64,000 nucleotides of DNA from Chondrus crispus (taxonomy: Eukaryota; Rhodophyta; Florideophyceae; Gigartinales; Gigartinaceae), in the NCBI RefSeq assembly GCF_000350225.1, contig NW_005179090.1, forward strand, positions 414,628-478,627. Direction: 5' to 3'. Below are positions 42,251 to 52,268 of the stretch, one piece after another (position 1 is the stretch's first letter; each line of letters starts with the position of its first letter). Under the pieces are notes generated by a model that had not been told where the DNA came from, ran no database searches, and was given only the letters and a program-made list of their open reading frames with translations. A program made the position numbers and the translations under genes.

Positions 42251-42269
42251 TACCCCCTTGACCGCGACA

Positions 42270-42357
42270 TTCCGGGACCGGGCTCGAACTCACGCCTGAG
42301 AACGTACCAGCCCGGCCATTTTGACAACTCTGCCGTTCTGCCAGCTCAGCTACAGCC
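42270..42357 (-). other. tRNA-like sequence (A and B boxes)
   Basis: On the minus strand, GGCTGTAGCTGAGCTGGCAG (A-box-like, with a D-arm) is followed about 45 bases later by GTGAGTTCGAGCCC (B-box, T-loop TTCGAGC). The T-stem and acceptor stem do not close properly, so this is a tRNA pseudogene or the head of a tRNA-derived SINE, not a working tRNA. Confidence 0.4.
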
Positions 42358-42930
42358 AACAGTCTTGCTTCATCGTCATCCGCGATAAGGCGGGCATTTC
42401 GAGAGGTATTTGTATGGCTCGCACACTACGCGTGGCTGTATCTCATACCATTCTCACTGCATCGGCCCCCCCTTGATTAGTGAAAATAGAACACACACCA
42501 TTCTCACTGGGGACGTAGATAGCGCGTCCTAGGTATTAGTCACCCCCTTTCATTCCTGCCCCCCAAGCTGCTGCGCCCGCACTCACGTTGAGGTGGCGAC
42601 CGACGAGCCAGTCAGCGCAGCTGCCTCCCTTATTCCAGTAAAAACAGAAATCATTTCATTCTACAGGGCACCATTCCCCTCTCACAACTACGAGGCACTC
42701 ATCTGATCCTTTTCCGCTACCCCCACCCCTGCGCGTCCTGCCGCGCCTGCCACCCCCGCATCCCCGCCGCCGCCAGGACCTTGCGGCCTTGCCCAACTCC
42801 ATGCGCTTGGCCGCAGCGTAGCACACGCCACGCGCACGCTGTTGGGAGAGCGCATGGCAGGCCTGCCGAGACTCCCCGTCCTGTGCCTTGTCATCTGCCA
42901 GCAATCCCCTGATCCACGCACAATACACGT

Positions 42931-43275
42931 NNNNNNNNNNNNNNNNNNNNNNNNNNNNNNNNNNNNNNNNNNNNNNNNNNNNNNNNNNNNNNNNNNNNNN
43001 NNNNNNNNNNNNNNNNNNNNNNNNNNNNNNNNNNNNNNNNNNNNNNNNNNNNNNNNNNNNNNNNNNNNNNNNNNNNNNNNNNNNNNNNNNNNNNNNNNNN
43101 NNNNNNNNNNNNNNNNNNNNNNNNNNNNNNNNNNNNNNNNNNNNNNNNNNNNNNNNNNNNNNNNNNNNNNNNNNNNNNNNNNNNNNNNNNNNNNNNNNNN
43201 NNNNNNNNNNNNNNNNNNNNNNNNNNNNNNNNNNNNNNNNNNNNNNNNNNNNNNNNNNNNNNNNNNNNNNNNNNN
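42931..43275. other. Assembly gap (345 N)
   Basis: A run of unknown bases. The open frame of the UTP6 copy begins directly at its right edge, so the first half of that copy is hidden or absent. Confidence 0.99.
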
Positions 43276-44648
43276 CAAAGCCCAAGACCCCGCCAGCTGC
43301 TCGGCCAGTCCGCCGCCCGCGTCAACCTCGTCTACAGCCGCGCCGTCAAGAGGTTCCGCGCAGACCACCACCTCTGGCTCCACTACGCAAAGCACTGCGT
43401 TAATACAGGCTCCCATAAGGCCGCCGCCAAGGTCCTGGCCAGCGCCATCGCCTATATGCCCGATGCGAGCGACGTCTGTCTCGCCGCTGTCGCCTTCCAT
43501 TTCGATACCTGCGCCGACGCCGAAAGTGCAAGGGCCATCGCCCAGAGGGGCTTGAGAGCTCTTCCGCATTCTCTCCCTATGTGGACAGAGTACTTTCGAA
43601 TGGAGCTTTGCTATTTGGCAAAGCTTGTTTCGAGGCGCATCGCCATGGGGCTCCCGCTCTCTGGTACCGCGCCTGAACCCTCCCAACCTCCGGAGCAGCA
43701 GGAGCAGCACGCAAATGAACCTCCTCCCGACCAAGTCGCGGTAGACTCTGCAGGTGACAGTCCCCCGTCTCACCCGTCTTCGTCTGGGAGTGAAAACATG
43801 TCGTTTTGGGACGGTGGCATTCCCATGGCGGTGTACACCAACGCCTGCGAAACTTGACCCTCACGCCTCAACACCGCGTCCATTTCTGGCACATCGTCGC
43901 CACCACGCCCTATGCACCGAAACAGCTGCTCCGGTCTCTAGCGTCAGCTATGCTCAAGCAACATCCGCATTGCATCATCTCCCGTCTTGTCAATATCCAA
44001 TTGAATTGGGACCTTTTGCATGCACAATTGATACAGGAATCGTCTCCCGCTGAAGCCACACACGACAACGACAATGACTATGGGAACAAAGAACCTGACC
44101 AACAGACCAAGGACATGCAGCATCGCCTTGCCGATCACGCCCTGGAGACTATAAACAAGATGCAACAGCTTCTCTCCGAGCGCCCGCTGGCAGCAAGCAT
44201 TGACACTTGTAAGCCGGCCGTGCAATCGTTTTGGGAAAACCTAATGGCCCTTATCAGCACTTGCGAACAGCACCAGGCAGCTACTTCCCTCGCCAAGAAA
44301 GTGCTTGTCCTCATCAAGTCTGGAAAAGTTTTCAGTGGTGATTTTTCTAGCAGCGGAACGAAAGGCCCCGACGGTGTGGATCCCAAAGACACTCACACCT
44401 GGTCTATGAACCACTTTGCGAACATGCTAGAATCAAAAACTTGTCCCTTGTCAAGAAAATCGCACGATGTGTTGACGGCCAAGGTTCTCATCCCCTTTCG
44501 AGGGCGCGATGAGGAGAGAGCTCTCTGCGCATGGTTATCTTCAGAGGGCAATCTGAAACAGTTGCAGGGCATTTGCGATACCATGCTTTCCCTGCCCCCG
44601 CTCACATTGAAGTCATTACACTCGGCCATCCGGTCTCAAATGAAATGA
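43276..44648 (+). pseudogene. UTP6: UTP6 (U3 snoRNP-associated protein) C-terminal part
   Basis: UTP6 is a HAT-repeat subunit of the small-subunit processome, needed for 18S rRNA maturation in the nucleolus. The frame opens at the gap with VNLVYSRAVKRFRADHHLWL and passes RGLRALPHSLPMWTEYFRME and LCYLAKLVSRRIAMG, the UTP6 family signature. At about 43854 the frame shifts by one base (stop after CET). The protein continues in the next frame with LTLTPQHRVHFWHIVATTPY and a helical C-terminal region to the stop at 44648. A single-base error in assembly could also explain the shift. The copy lies inside the CACTA-like element and is read as a captured host gene. Confidence 0.82.
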
Positions 44649-44931
44649 TTTATGACCGCATGCAGAGTCAGGGACAACTATCTGGTGCAGACGTGCTTCA
44701 GCTCTCTTTCCAAACAAGAAAACTTTTTAAAGCAGCAACGATTAGAGAAGACGGGGGCCGAAGCGGGCGCTCGAATTATGCGGCGCGACAGACAATGTGG
44801 CGAGCGACTAGAGGCGGGAGCGACAAGCCGCAGCAACAGTCGCTGCGCAACCGGCTTGCATTGCTGTCATGACGAGCGGGCAGTTTCGGGGTCCGCGCGT
44901 GACACGTGCGCGAGGCAGTGGCCGCCACTGC

Positions 44932-44984
44932 CGCCCTTCAGGACCGTACACGCCACTCAGTGGCGTGTACGGTCCTGAAGGGCG
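44932..44984. repeat. Perfect hairpin, 26-bp arms
   Basis: Arms 44932-44957 and 44959-44984 are exact complements around one C. The left arm begins CGCCCTTCAGGACCG. It lies 280 bp downstream of the UTP6 copy. Confidence 0.97.
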
Positions 44985-45734
44985 CGCACCACCAATGTCC
45001 CACCAAATGTCCCACTCAAATGTGATTCTTTAAAGCCCGCCCTGTGATAAATTTTATAAGATAAAATAAAGATGGCACCAATCGCCGCTGGTCACCCCGA
45101 TTGGCCGTTTCTCGCAACCGCCCCGCCTGCCACAAGATAAACTTTACGCACCAGGCACACGTCAGCCGCGCTGCAGGCGCGCGCTCGACCCGAGCTAGAA
45201 GAGACCGCACGCTCTTCGTTCCCGGCGTTGCTGCCGCGCGCTGTGCGCGGCGCCGAGCGCTCCCACGCGTCCCGAGAGACGTGCCGAACTTTACTCGCTC
45301 CGATGCATGCCGCATGCGTACTGTAGTACTGCTGGGCGGTCATGCTTGGGCTTGGGAGATGTGCAAACATGAGTGGCGAGTTGAGGGCAGCCTCGTGATC
45401 TTGCCAGTGTGCCGAACTAAAGTTTATATACTCAGATCGTGCAGTTGGGCTCAAACGCATTCAATCCATTTGTTGCATGCCGCACAACTTGGTGCGACGA
45501 TTTCATTCCCGGACGTGCTACGGAATTTGGAAGAGAGGAAGCAATACTCAGAGGAGGACACGTTCTCGCCTCTGCTTACAGCACATCCCTCGCCACACGT
45601 GTACGATTCTCAGTAGGTCCACGTAGTACTGTACCGGATCGCAATCTACTGATTCATCGAGCCCATCGATTTCCCACCCAATACCACCGTCGCATCCCCC
45701 TCACCCTTCACCTCCGCCCCCCCCTTTGCGCGCG
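44985..45734. other. GC-rich region between captured fragments
   Basis: No recognised gene. A plus-strand stretch at about 45495-45610 reads CDDFIPGRATEFGREEAILR and may be the end of another captured gene. I cannot name it. Confidence 0.35.
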
Positions 45735-46012
45735 ATGCCATCCCGCGTGCGCGACCGTCCCCCGCCGACAGCCCGCCGCCGGCGGCGACGAACATCGCCA
45801 CGGCGTACCCGCCGTCGGCGCCCGCGCCAGCTCGCCCTGGTCACGCTCTTCGGCGCTGCCCTCGTCCTGCTCGTGCACAACGTCGACCACCCGGCCGCCG
45901 CCCGCGTCAAGGCCGCCGTCACGTCCGCGCTGTCCGCCGCCTCTCCGCGCACCCCCTCATCGGACCCCACGGCCCACCTCCCCGCCGGCCCGCGCCTCGC
46001 CGTGTGCTTCGC
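45735..46012 (+). pseudogene. N-terminal fragment of a type II membrane protein
   Basis: The ATG at 45735 begins an arginine-rich cytoplasmic tail followed by one membrane span (RQLALVTLFGAALVLLVHNV), a Pro/Ser/Ala stem and the start of a folded domain (PRLAVCFAGHV). This is the layout of a Golgi glycosyltransferase. The sequence then changes abruptly into the reverse complement of squalene epoxidase, so the original domain is lost. The frame continues open by chance for about 100 codons after the junction. Confidence 0.6.
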
Positions 46013-46830
46013 CGGCCACGTCGGGCGCCAGCAGCCCTCGCAGCAGCTCGACGTCCGTGAGCGCGACGGTCATGCCGCCGCCCGTGAGCGGGTGGCGCAT
46101 GTTGAAGGCGTCGCCCAGCAGCACGGCGCCCGGCACGACGTGTGCCGGGGCCGGCATGACGCGGTTGGGCATCATCTTGGAGCGGCGCTCCCTCACGGTC
46201 GTGGCGAGCGGGGCGCGCAGCGACGGCGGCACCTGCGGCACGACGGTGTGCAGGATGTATTCGGCCGCGTTGCCCGCGTAGGTCGACCAGACAGCGGACC
46301 TCGGTGGCGCTGATCGGGTAGAACAGGACCGGGCACGGGTGGGCCAGGACGACGTGGCCGTGGTTCGGGAACGGCAGGGCCGGGACGTGCAGCACGAGGC
46401 CGTGGAAGTTGGAGTAGACGGTGACGTGGTGGTGGGCGGCGGCGCGCTTCCTCAGGGCGCTCCCGCACCCGTCGCAGGCGATGGTGAGGCCCGCATGTGC
46501 CGTGGCGGCCTTGTTCCCGCGCGTGGCGTAGCGCACGCCGACGACGGCGCCGTCGCGCTCGAGCAAGGCGAGGACGTTGCCCTCGATGAGGGTGACGTTG
46601 GGGTGCGCGCGCGCGATCTCGCGCAGGCGCTTGAGGAAGCGGCCGTTGTGAAAGGCGCGGCCCTCGGGCTGCGGGCGCGCGGCGGGGTCGGGGTCGGGCT
46701 CGCCCGGCTGGTGGTACGGCAGGCGCTCGGCGCGCGGGCCCAGGAAGAGGGCGTAGCCGCGGATCACCTGGGCGTCGATGTGAAGCAGCGCATCCGCCAG
46801 GCCCAGGCGGCACAGGGCGTCGTGTCTTGG
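46013..46830 (-). pseudogene. SQE: Squalene epoxidase (monooxygenase) fragment
   Basis: Squalene epoxidase is the FAD enzyme that makes 2,3-oxidosqualene in sterol synthesis. The minus strand reads GLADALLHIDAQVIRGYALF, NVTLIEGNVLALLERDG and TIACDGCGSALRKRA, then PFPNHGHVVLAHPCPVLFYP. In a second frame it continues VPGAVLLGDAFNMRHPLTGG and GMTVALTDVELLRGLL, the FAD-binding GD motif region. The N-terminal GxGxxG dinucleotide-binding part and the C-terminal membrane part are missing. A frameshift lies near 46260. It is fused tail to tail with the membrane-protein fragment at 46012/46013, inside the CACTA-like element. Confidence 0.88.
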
Positions 46831-47215
46831 ACGGTGTTTGGACGGCGGGTGACCACGCACGTGTGGGGGAAGGGGAGGGGGGCTCGGACGGGAGAGGGAG
46901 CTTGGATGGGGTAGGGGGACGGGGACGGGCAGTGGGAGTGTGTTGAGGGAGGGTAGAGATTGTGGGGGGGTAGGAATAGAACACGTGCGGGGGTCGCGCG
47001 GGCGGGTCAGGGTGGCGGGGCGCGGCAACCATGGACAGCCTACGACCGCGTACAGTACGGTGGCTAGAGAAACCTAGAAATGCAAAAGGAGGACCGCCAA
47101 TGCAACTCCGTCCAACCTCCTTTAATCATCCAACCACCCGCCGAAATCGACTCGGACGGATGATCCTCCTAGTATCCTCCTCGTACCCTCCTATCATACT
47201 CCTTACAGTCCTACT
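46831..47215. other. Right flank of captured fragments and subterminal repeats
   Basis: 46831-47030 is a G-rich, low-complexity stretch without a gene. From about 47090 it passes into the subterminal repeats of the CACTA-like element (CCTCCTAGTATCCTCCTCG-type words), which end at 47225. Confidence 0.55.
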
Positions 47216-47227
47216 GTACTCCTTCTA

Positions 47228-48053
47228 CAGAGAAAATGTTCGCTAGGGAGGCTTTCTCCAGTTCCGGTGTAACTTCTTCGCGTCTGTAAGGATACGTCTC
47301 ATTCCTCTTTTGACGCATGCGTAAACCTGTGCAGCTTCTTTGCCACGTTTAGTTCATATCTCTTGACAGAACTTGCCATCAGAGTACTGTACGTTGATTT
47401 CGTATGTGGCATGATATCCATGCGTACTCGTTCGTCCCCGTCTGCGTCTTTCTCGATGTATGTGTTGAAGACTCTGGGCGTCTCGCCGTGTGGCCTGTGG
47501 ATAATAATTCTCGGTGATCTGTCGTTGTTGATGGCATTTGAGTGCCTCTTCACGTCTAGCCCTATGAGCAGGGGCGATTCTCCATCTACAAGATCGAAAG
47601 TCAGTGTCGTGTTTCTCCCTTGCACATCAATGGCGTGAAGATCCCATGTACAAATGATTGGTTTAGGATCTGAACACTGTGTTCCCCATCCGTGATAGTA
47701 CTCTCCACGTGGTGCTCGAACTGAAAAAGGTATACCTATGTATTCGCACAGCTTAGCAGCATTGACTGTTCCTCCTGAAGAGGATGGAACTCCTTCGTCT
47801 AAAATGGGGTTGAGGTCAGTACGGAGCGTGACTGGCCTCAACGCCGAAAAAACGAGTTCTTCCTCGGGTTCTTATCTCTTCTACTGTCTTCATCTATCTG
47901 GGCGTCAGAATGCGATTCTGACTCTGAATCAGGCTTCTTGCTGGCGAAAGATACACGCTTGTGCTGTCTGTAGTCCTTCTTTCCAAAGTGTGCGTCCCTT
48001 TTCTTATCGCGTTTCGCTCTGATCCCGTCGAGACATGTTTTGCGGTCTCGATA
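47228..48053 (-). pseudogene. Gag tail, protease and integrase zinc region of the split Copia-like element
   Basis: Reading right to left from the chromovirus junction, the Gag frame continues with a basic tail (RAKRDKKRDAHFGKKDYRQH) and stops at 47838. The protease frame overlaps it in the -1 frame: LNPILDEGVPSSSGG carries the active-site Asp in a DEG triplet in place of the usual DSG/DTG. It continues SPLLIGLDVKRHSNA and ends in KKLHRFTHASK, the first two His of the integrase HHCC finger. The following helix (MRRILTDAKKLHRNWRKPP) lies in another frame, then comes the CACTA-like insertion. A run of six T (minus strand, 47852-47847) just before the Gag stop could be a slippage site. Confidence 0.8.
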
Positions 48054-48058
48054 CCAAT

Positions 48059-48638
48059 TGTGGTATAACTACCTTCGTCCCGACCACTCGGAAACGAGGG
48101 GGGTTAGAGGTAAGGGAGCGCGCGCCGCTGGGTAACCCACGCGCGAACGCAAACCGTACGGAAGGACTCGAAAAGAGGGAAGGCTCATGTGGCCGGTGAC
48201 GCGGAGCCGGTCGGTAGTGTTAGATCCGGACGGCCGGTCACGGGTTAGAAGCCTGAGACTAAAAGGGAAACTGGAACGGGATAGCAATTAGCCGTAAAGG
48301 GAAGGGAGGCGAGTCTGCCTCCCGTTTACTAGAACGGGGAAGGTGCCCCCGGTCTTAACCCCTAAGTGGGACGCCAGGACACCTGTCCCGCTACAGTAGC
48401 TGTTACTTACTGTATACCAGCTACTGTGCTAAATTGGCTAATTTGTGGCATTAACTACTAATTACTAATTACTTACCGTTCGGATCCTACACGTGTAGCC
48501 AACGGGGTACTACTGTACTCCGCACCGGCCGTGTGCTGTAAATATAACTCCTTACAGTTCTTCTCGCGCTTACAGACCATCGTACTGTATCCCGGGGCCG
48601 CAGCGGCGGTGCCGTTGCCTTCGCGCCGTTGTACTACA
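48059..48638 (-). repeat. 3' LTR of the chromovirus (full length)
   Basis: 580 bp. It contains the AT-rich TTAACTACTAATTACTAATT stretch and many TACTGTA words. It is homologous to the solo LTRs at 12348 and 14453. Confidence 0.95.
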
Positions 48639-48655
48639 GACCCCCTTCCTTACTT
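48639..48655 (-). promoter_or_regulatory. Polypurine tract of the chromovirus
   Basis: On the minus strand AAGTAAGGAAGGGGGTC abuts the 3' LTR, the expected place and composition for the plus-strand primer. Confidence 0.75.
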
Positions 48656-50113
48656 CGCGACACGTCCCCGTCGCGGCGGACTAAAATCCGTGCTAGCTGT
48701 GACGGTCTTCTATCCCGAACGGAGCCCATGCGTCGGCCGCGGAGACGCGGCCGTACAGTACGTACTTTCCTCGAGTCCTCAAACCCGCATGCACACCCGC
48801 AGCGGCGGTCATCTCCCGACCCGCGCGGAGGAGTTCAGCGCTCCTGCGGTTCCCGGTTCCATCCGCGGTACGCCACCGTTTGGATTGGGCGGCTTCCGCC
48901 TGCGCCGGGCATGGAACAAACGGCGCAAAGAAGCCTTTTCCCAGGACCCCCCGGAGGGCTGGCCGTTTTCCCAAAAATGGCGCTCTCCCACCCGCGAGAC
49001 AGCGGGGTGTGTGACCGCCAGCATGTCCATGCGGTTACTGGGGAGCTCCCGGCTGCGGTACGCTCTGCCGTTCGTCCAAAACCGGTGGGTAAGTCCTGCA
49101 GTTGCCACTTTCCGCGGAGGCGCGATTTGGAAACGAAAGGAAACTGTAAAAACGAGCAGAAACAGCGTTTTACAGTTCCGGTTTCCAAATCCGCCTGTGC
49201 CTTCCCAAAGTCGGTTTTCCGTCTTGGGAACTCCGGACGCGGGCAGACCCGGGGAGTACAATGCCGTTAACGGGAGGGAGCTACAATTTTTTCCCACGTT
49301 TCTAGGAGGAAAAACGTAGCCCCTCTTTGGGCTTAATTAAAAGCCGGGGACCGGAGTCGCCTCCTTGCCGTCCAGGGGCGTTCCGCGCCAGGTTAATCCG
49401 GCACGAGGCAGCGGTAGCGCGCGGTCACTTGCGCGCTATGCAATAGCGGGTTGGCGCTTGGGGGCGTCCTGTGGCACGCCACGCCGGGGTCGTCCGCGGC
49501 GGTGAGATCCTCCCGGCGGCCGGGTCGTGGGTACCGCTGCGAGCTTTTCCCCGAGCTTCACTATCGGTGTTGGGGCCGGCGCGCGTCGCGTTTCGCGGGG
49601 CGAGGGACCGCCTGGTCGTCATGACGGTTCATTGCGGGGGCGGGCTTCCGTTCTTCCCGCAATACCCGGTGTGCATCCCCACCCGCGACTTGCCAGGAAA
49701 TCGGCCTTTTCCTTAGTAATTTCTGCCTGCTTTTTCCTTGCGGCGGGTGGCTTCTCGGCGGTTTGACGAGCTCTGATTGGACGTTCCCCAAAATCGGTCG
49801 TATTTGGAACCGCCGCCCGTGCTCTGAGGGCCACACACACCCGGTTCCTGGCTCTGCTACCGGTTTGGTTGCGGTTTACCTCGCTCTTGAGCCCCCGGCG
49901 AGGGCTGGCCTTGACAGTATTTCCGCGTCGGTACCCCCCCCCGTTCGGTCTTGTCTCCAGGGTGCTAACCTTGGCTCGGCAGAGGGCTGCCATTTTATCC
50001 ACCCCAAGGGGAGTGAGACGTAGCCCGCCAGAGGGTTTCCTTGGCCGTCGCCGCGTCGGGTCGCCCCGACAGGTGGGTCCGTTCCATCCGCGCCGGGTCT
50101 GTCCGGTGCGGTT
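48656..50113. other. Long 3' non-coding region of the chromovirus
   Basis: About 1.46 kb between the chromodomain stop and the polypurine tract. Overlapping frames of 213 and 262 codons exist on the plus strand, antisense to the element. They have no motif, are rich in Arg, Pro and Ser, and overlap each other, so I regard them as composition effects of GC-rich DNA. Confidence 0.55.
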
Positions 50114-51442
50114 TTAGCGGTGGCGCGCGGTTGTCCGCGCGCGCCAGAAGCGGTCGATGAAGGGTTGCGGGAGGCCTTCGGCGGGTTCCCAGGTATCGTC
50201 CGCTGGGGTAAAACCATACCAGCGGACCTTGTACTGGCTGCCGCTGCGGGTCTCCCAGTGGACGACCAAGTGGTCAACCACGTACTCTGCTGGCGGTTCG
50301 GGTGTTCCCGCCGGCGGGTCCGTTGTCGGTGCGGCCACAGTGGGGTCGTGGGGTCCTCGCGGCATCTTGGTTACCCGATCGATGCTCATGCGGTTCGAGA
50401 CCCCGTCTTGGTCGACGACCACTGTGGCCTCCGTGGCGGATCGGACCCGAAACGGGCCTTCCGTTTTCGGTAAGAGCTTGACGGAGGATCCTCCTCCGTC
50501 GCTCGGTAGGTCTCCCAGCTCGGCGCTCGTCAACGGCCGCGGTGGACGGTCCACGTAGACAAAGTCTGCCACCGCGATGACCGGACGAAAGCACACCTTC
50601 TTATCGAAGTCGGCTTTGTACCTCCTCTGCGCCGCTGTTAGTTTCACCGGCGTGCGTTCGAGGGCATCCCGGAGCTTCCGCAACGACGCGCGCTTGTACT
50701 GTACCGGGGTCCGCGGGTCTTCCGTGTGCGATCCGGCGTCCTGCGGTACAGTGCCGGGCAGTGCCAATCCGGGCGGTGATCGCGTCAGGACCAGGTCGAA
50801 CGGGGTTGTCTCCGTTGACCGGTGGACCTGCGTGTTATACGCGAAGGTCAGGGGCTGGATGTACTCGTCCCAGTCCCTCTGATGCTCCTCGACATAGTGT
50901 CAGAAGCACTGCACCAGGGTGCGGCTGAACCGTTCGGTTTGCCCATTTGTCTGGGGGTGATAGGCGGTAGTCAGGTATTGCCTCACCCCCAGCAAGGCGC
51001 ACACCGCGTCGAAGAACTTGCCGGCAAATTGTGGTCCGTTATCGGTTAGCACGTAACGAGGTGCGCCGTATACGTAGACCCAATTGTCCAGGAAGGCGTT
51101 TGCCACGACCGACGCGATGGTTGTCCGTAACGGGATGCTGCGCGTCAGCTTCGTAAACCGGTCGGTCATGACGAGCACGTGGTGATTCCCGTGCGCCGTC
51201 TTCGGTAAAGGACCCAGCAGGTCCATGGCGACGAAATCCAGCGGCCCTGCCGCTGGGAATAGCTTGAGGTCCTTCTGATGCCGCACCAGGGTTCCCTTGG
51301 TGGCGGCGCACGGGGCGCAATTCCGTACGGTACTGAAGGCGTCGTTGGCCATATGAGGCCAATAATATTCCCGCCGGAGGGTATAGTACATCCTCGTACC
51401 GCCCGGGTGTCCGGCTAGGCGGGGATGGTGAGCAAGGAGCAA
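50114..51442 (-). pseudogene. Chromovirus integrase with C-terminal chromodomain
   Basis: The frame starts in the zinc finger (HHPRLAGHPGG ... NCAPCAATKG, HHCC). It has the catalytic residues in VAMDLLGPLP (first Asp), VLTDNGPQF (second Asp) and HPQTNGQTERF (Glu, here in QTER). It reads an in-frame TGA at 50900-50902, then continues in the same frame through YIQPLTFAYNTQVHRSTETT and a linker to a chromodomain (YVVDHLVVHWETRSGSQYKV, RWYGFTPADDTWEP). Chromodomains steer integration toward marked chromatin in this retroelement class. The conserved aromatic cage residues appear as Y, W and W. The stop codon makes this copy inactive unless read through. Confidence 0.93.
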
Positions 51443-52268
51443 GGTACAGTACCTTTGCTCTCAACCGTTTAGGTACGACCCGCTGTAGAGTCCCGTTGAG
51501 GGGGGACTTGCGGACGAGGAACCCATATCGATCCACGTCGTAACGAGAGTCTGGGTTCCCTACGGTTTCGGCGGCCGCCCTACAGAAGGAGTCCTCGGCC
51601 TGCTCCCGAAGGAATTCTTCCACCGTTACAGATGAGACGTCGCGTTCTTCGGGTGTAACCGCGAACGCGTGTCCGGGCCCCCCTGGGTTGACGGGGGTCT
51701 CCCAGTGTACAGTACCCTGGCGGGGGCTTTGCTCCTTCTCTCGCCATTGTACCGCGAAACACGGGACCTCGTCGTCAACCGGTTCGGGACTGGAGCCGTC
51801 AACTCGGAGGCGTGATACACCATCCGCGAGTTGGTGTTTAATTCCCGGCCGGTACTGTACGTCATATTTGTACTCGGCTAGGCGGAGGCGCCAGCGCGCT
51901 ATCCGGCCGGAGCTATCCGCCAGGTTGAGAACCCAGCGGAGGGCCTCATGATCCGTACGGAGGTCGAACGTATTCCCATACAGGTATGGTCGAAGCGTGA
52001 GAATACTCCACACGACGGCGAGGCATTCCTTCTCGGTAGTGGTGTAGTTCTTCTCCGCGTCCGTGAGGGCGCGGCTCCAATAACCGATCGGTAGGCGGTC
52101 GCCGTCCGGCTGCTCCTGTAGCAGGGCGCAGCCGACCTGGTACGCGCACGCGTCTGTATCCAGGGTGTACTTCTTTCCGTAACGGGGTAGGGCCAATATC
52201 GGTGGGGACACGAGGCGCTTCTTCAGTTCCACGAACGCCTCGTATTCCTCATCGGTCAGGACTTCGAA
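51443..52268 (-). pseudogene. Chromovirus RNase H domain
   Basis: The frame reads ILALPRYGKKYTLDTDACAY, GYWSRALTDAEKNYTTTEKE and TLRPYLYGNTFDLRTDHEAL, then ARWRLRLAEYKYDVQYRPG. These are the RNase H catalytic Asp (DTDAC), Glu (TTEKE) and Asp (RTDHE) regions of Ty3/Gypsy pol. It is separated from RT by an in-frame TAG at 52267-52269, and from integrase by a frameshift caused by a 7-bp tandem duplication (GAGCAAG twice near 51430-51443 on the plus strand). Confidence 0.92.

Larger units (their letters stand above)
35765..47225. mobile_element. CACTA/EnSpm-like DNA transposon with captured host genes
   Basis: An 11.46-kb insertion separates the zinc region of the split Copia-like element from its integrase. 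The ends AAAGGAGTAC (35765) and GTACTCCTTC (to 47225) form a 10-bp inverted repeat with one mismatch at the outermost base. Both are flanked by TA. Subterminal repeats are dense: GGAGCACTAATGGAGC-like words on the left (35765-35870) and ATCCTCCT/ATACTCCT-like words on the right (47090-47225). It encodes a TNP2-type transposase and a second protein, plus fragments of UTP6, squalene epoxidase and a membrane protein. The canonical CACTA terminus is absent. Confidence 0.78.

Noticed and set aside
45439..46281. 280-codon plus-strand frame as one protein
   Set aside because: It runs through three unrelated blocks, including antisense squalene epoxidase. The real signals lie in other frames.
48531..49319. 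262-codon plus-strand frame in the chromovirus tail as a gene
   Set aside because: It starts inside an LTR, overlaps another long frame, and is Arg/Pro/Ser-rich as expected for GC-rich chance frames.
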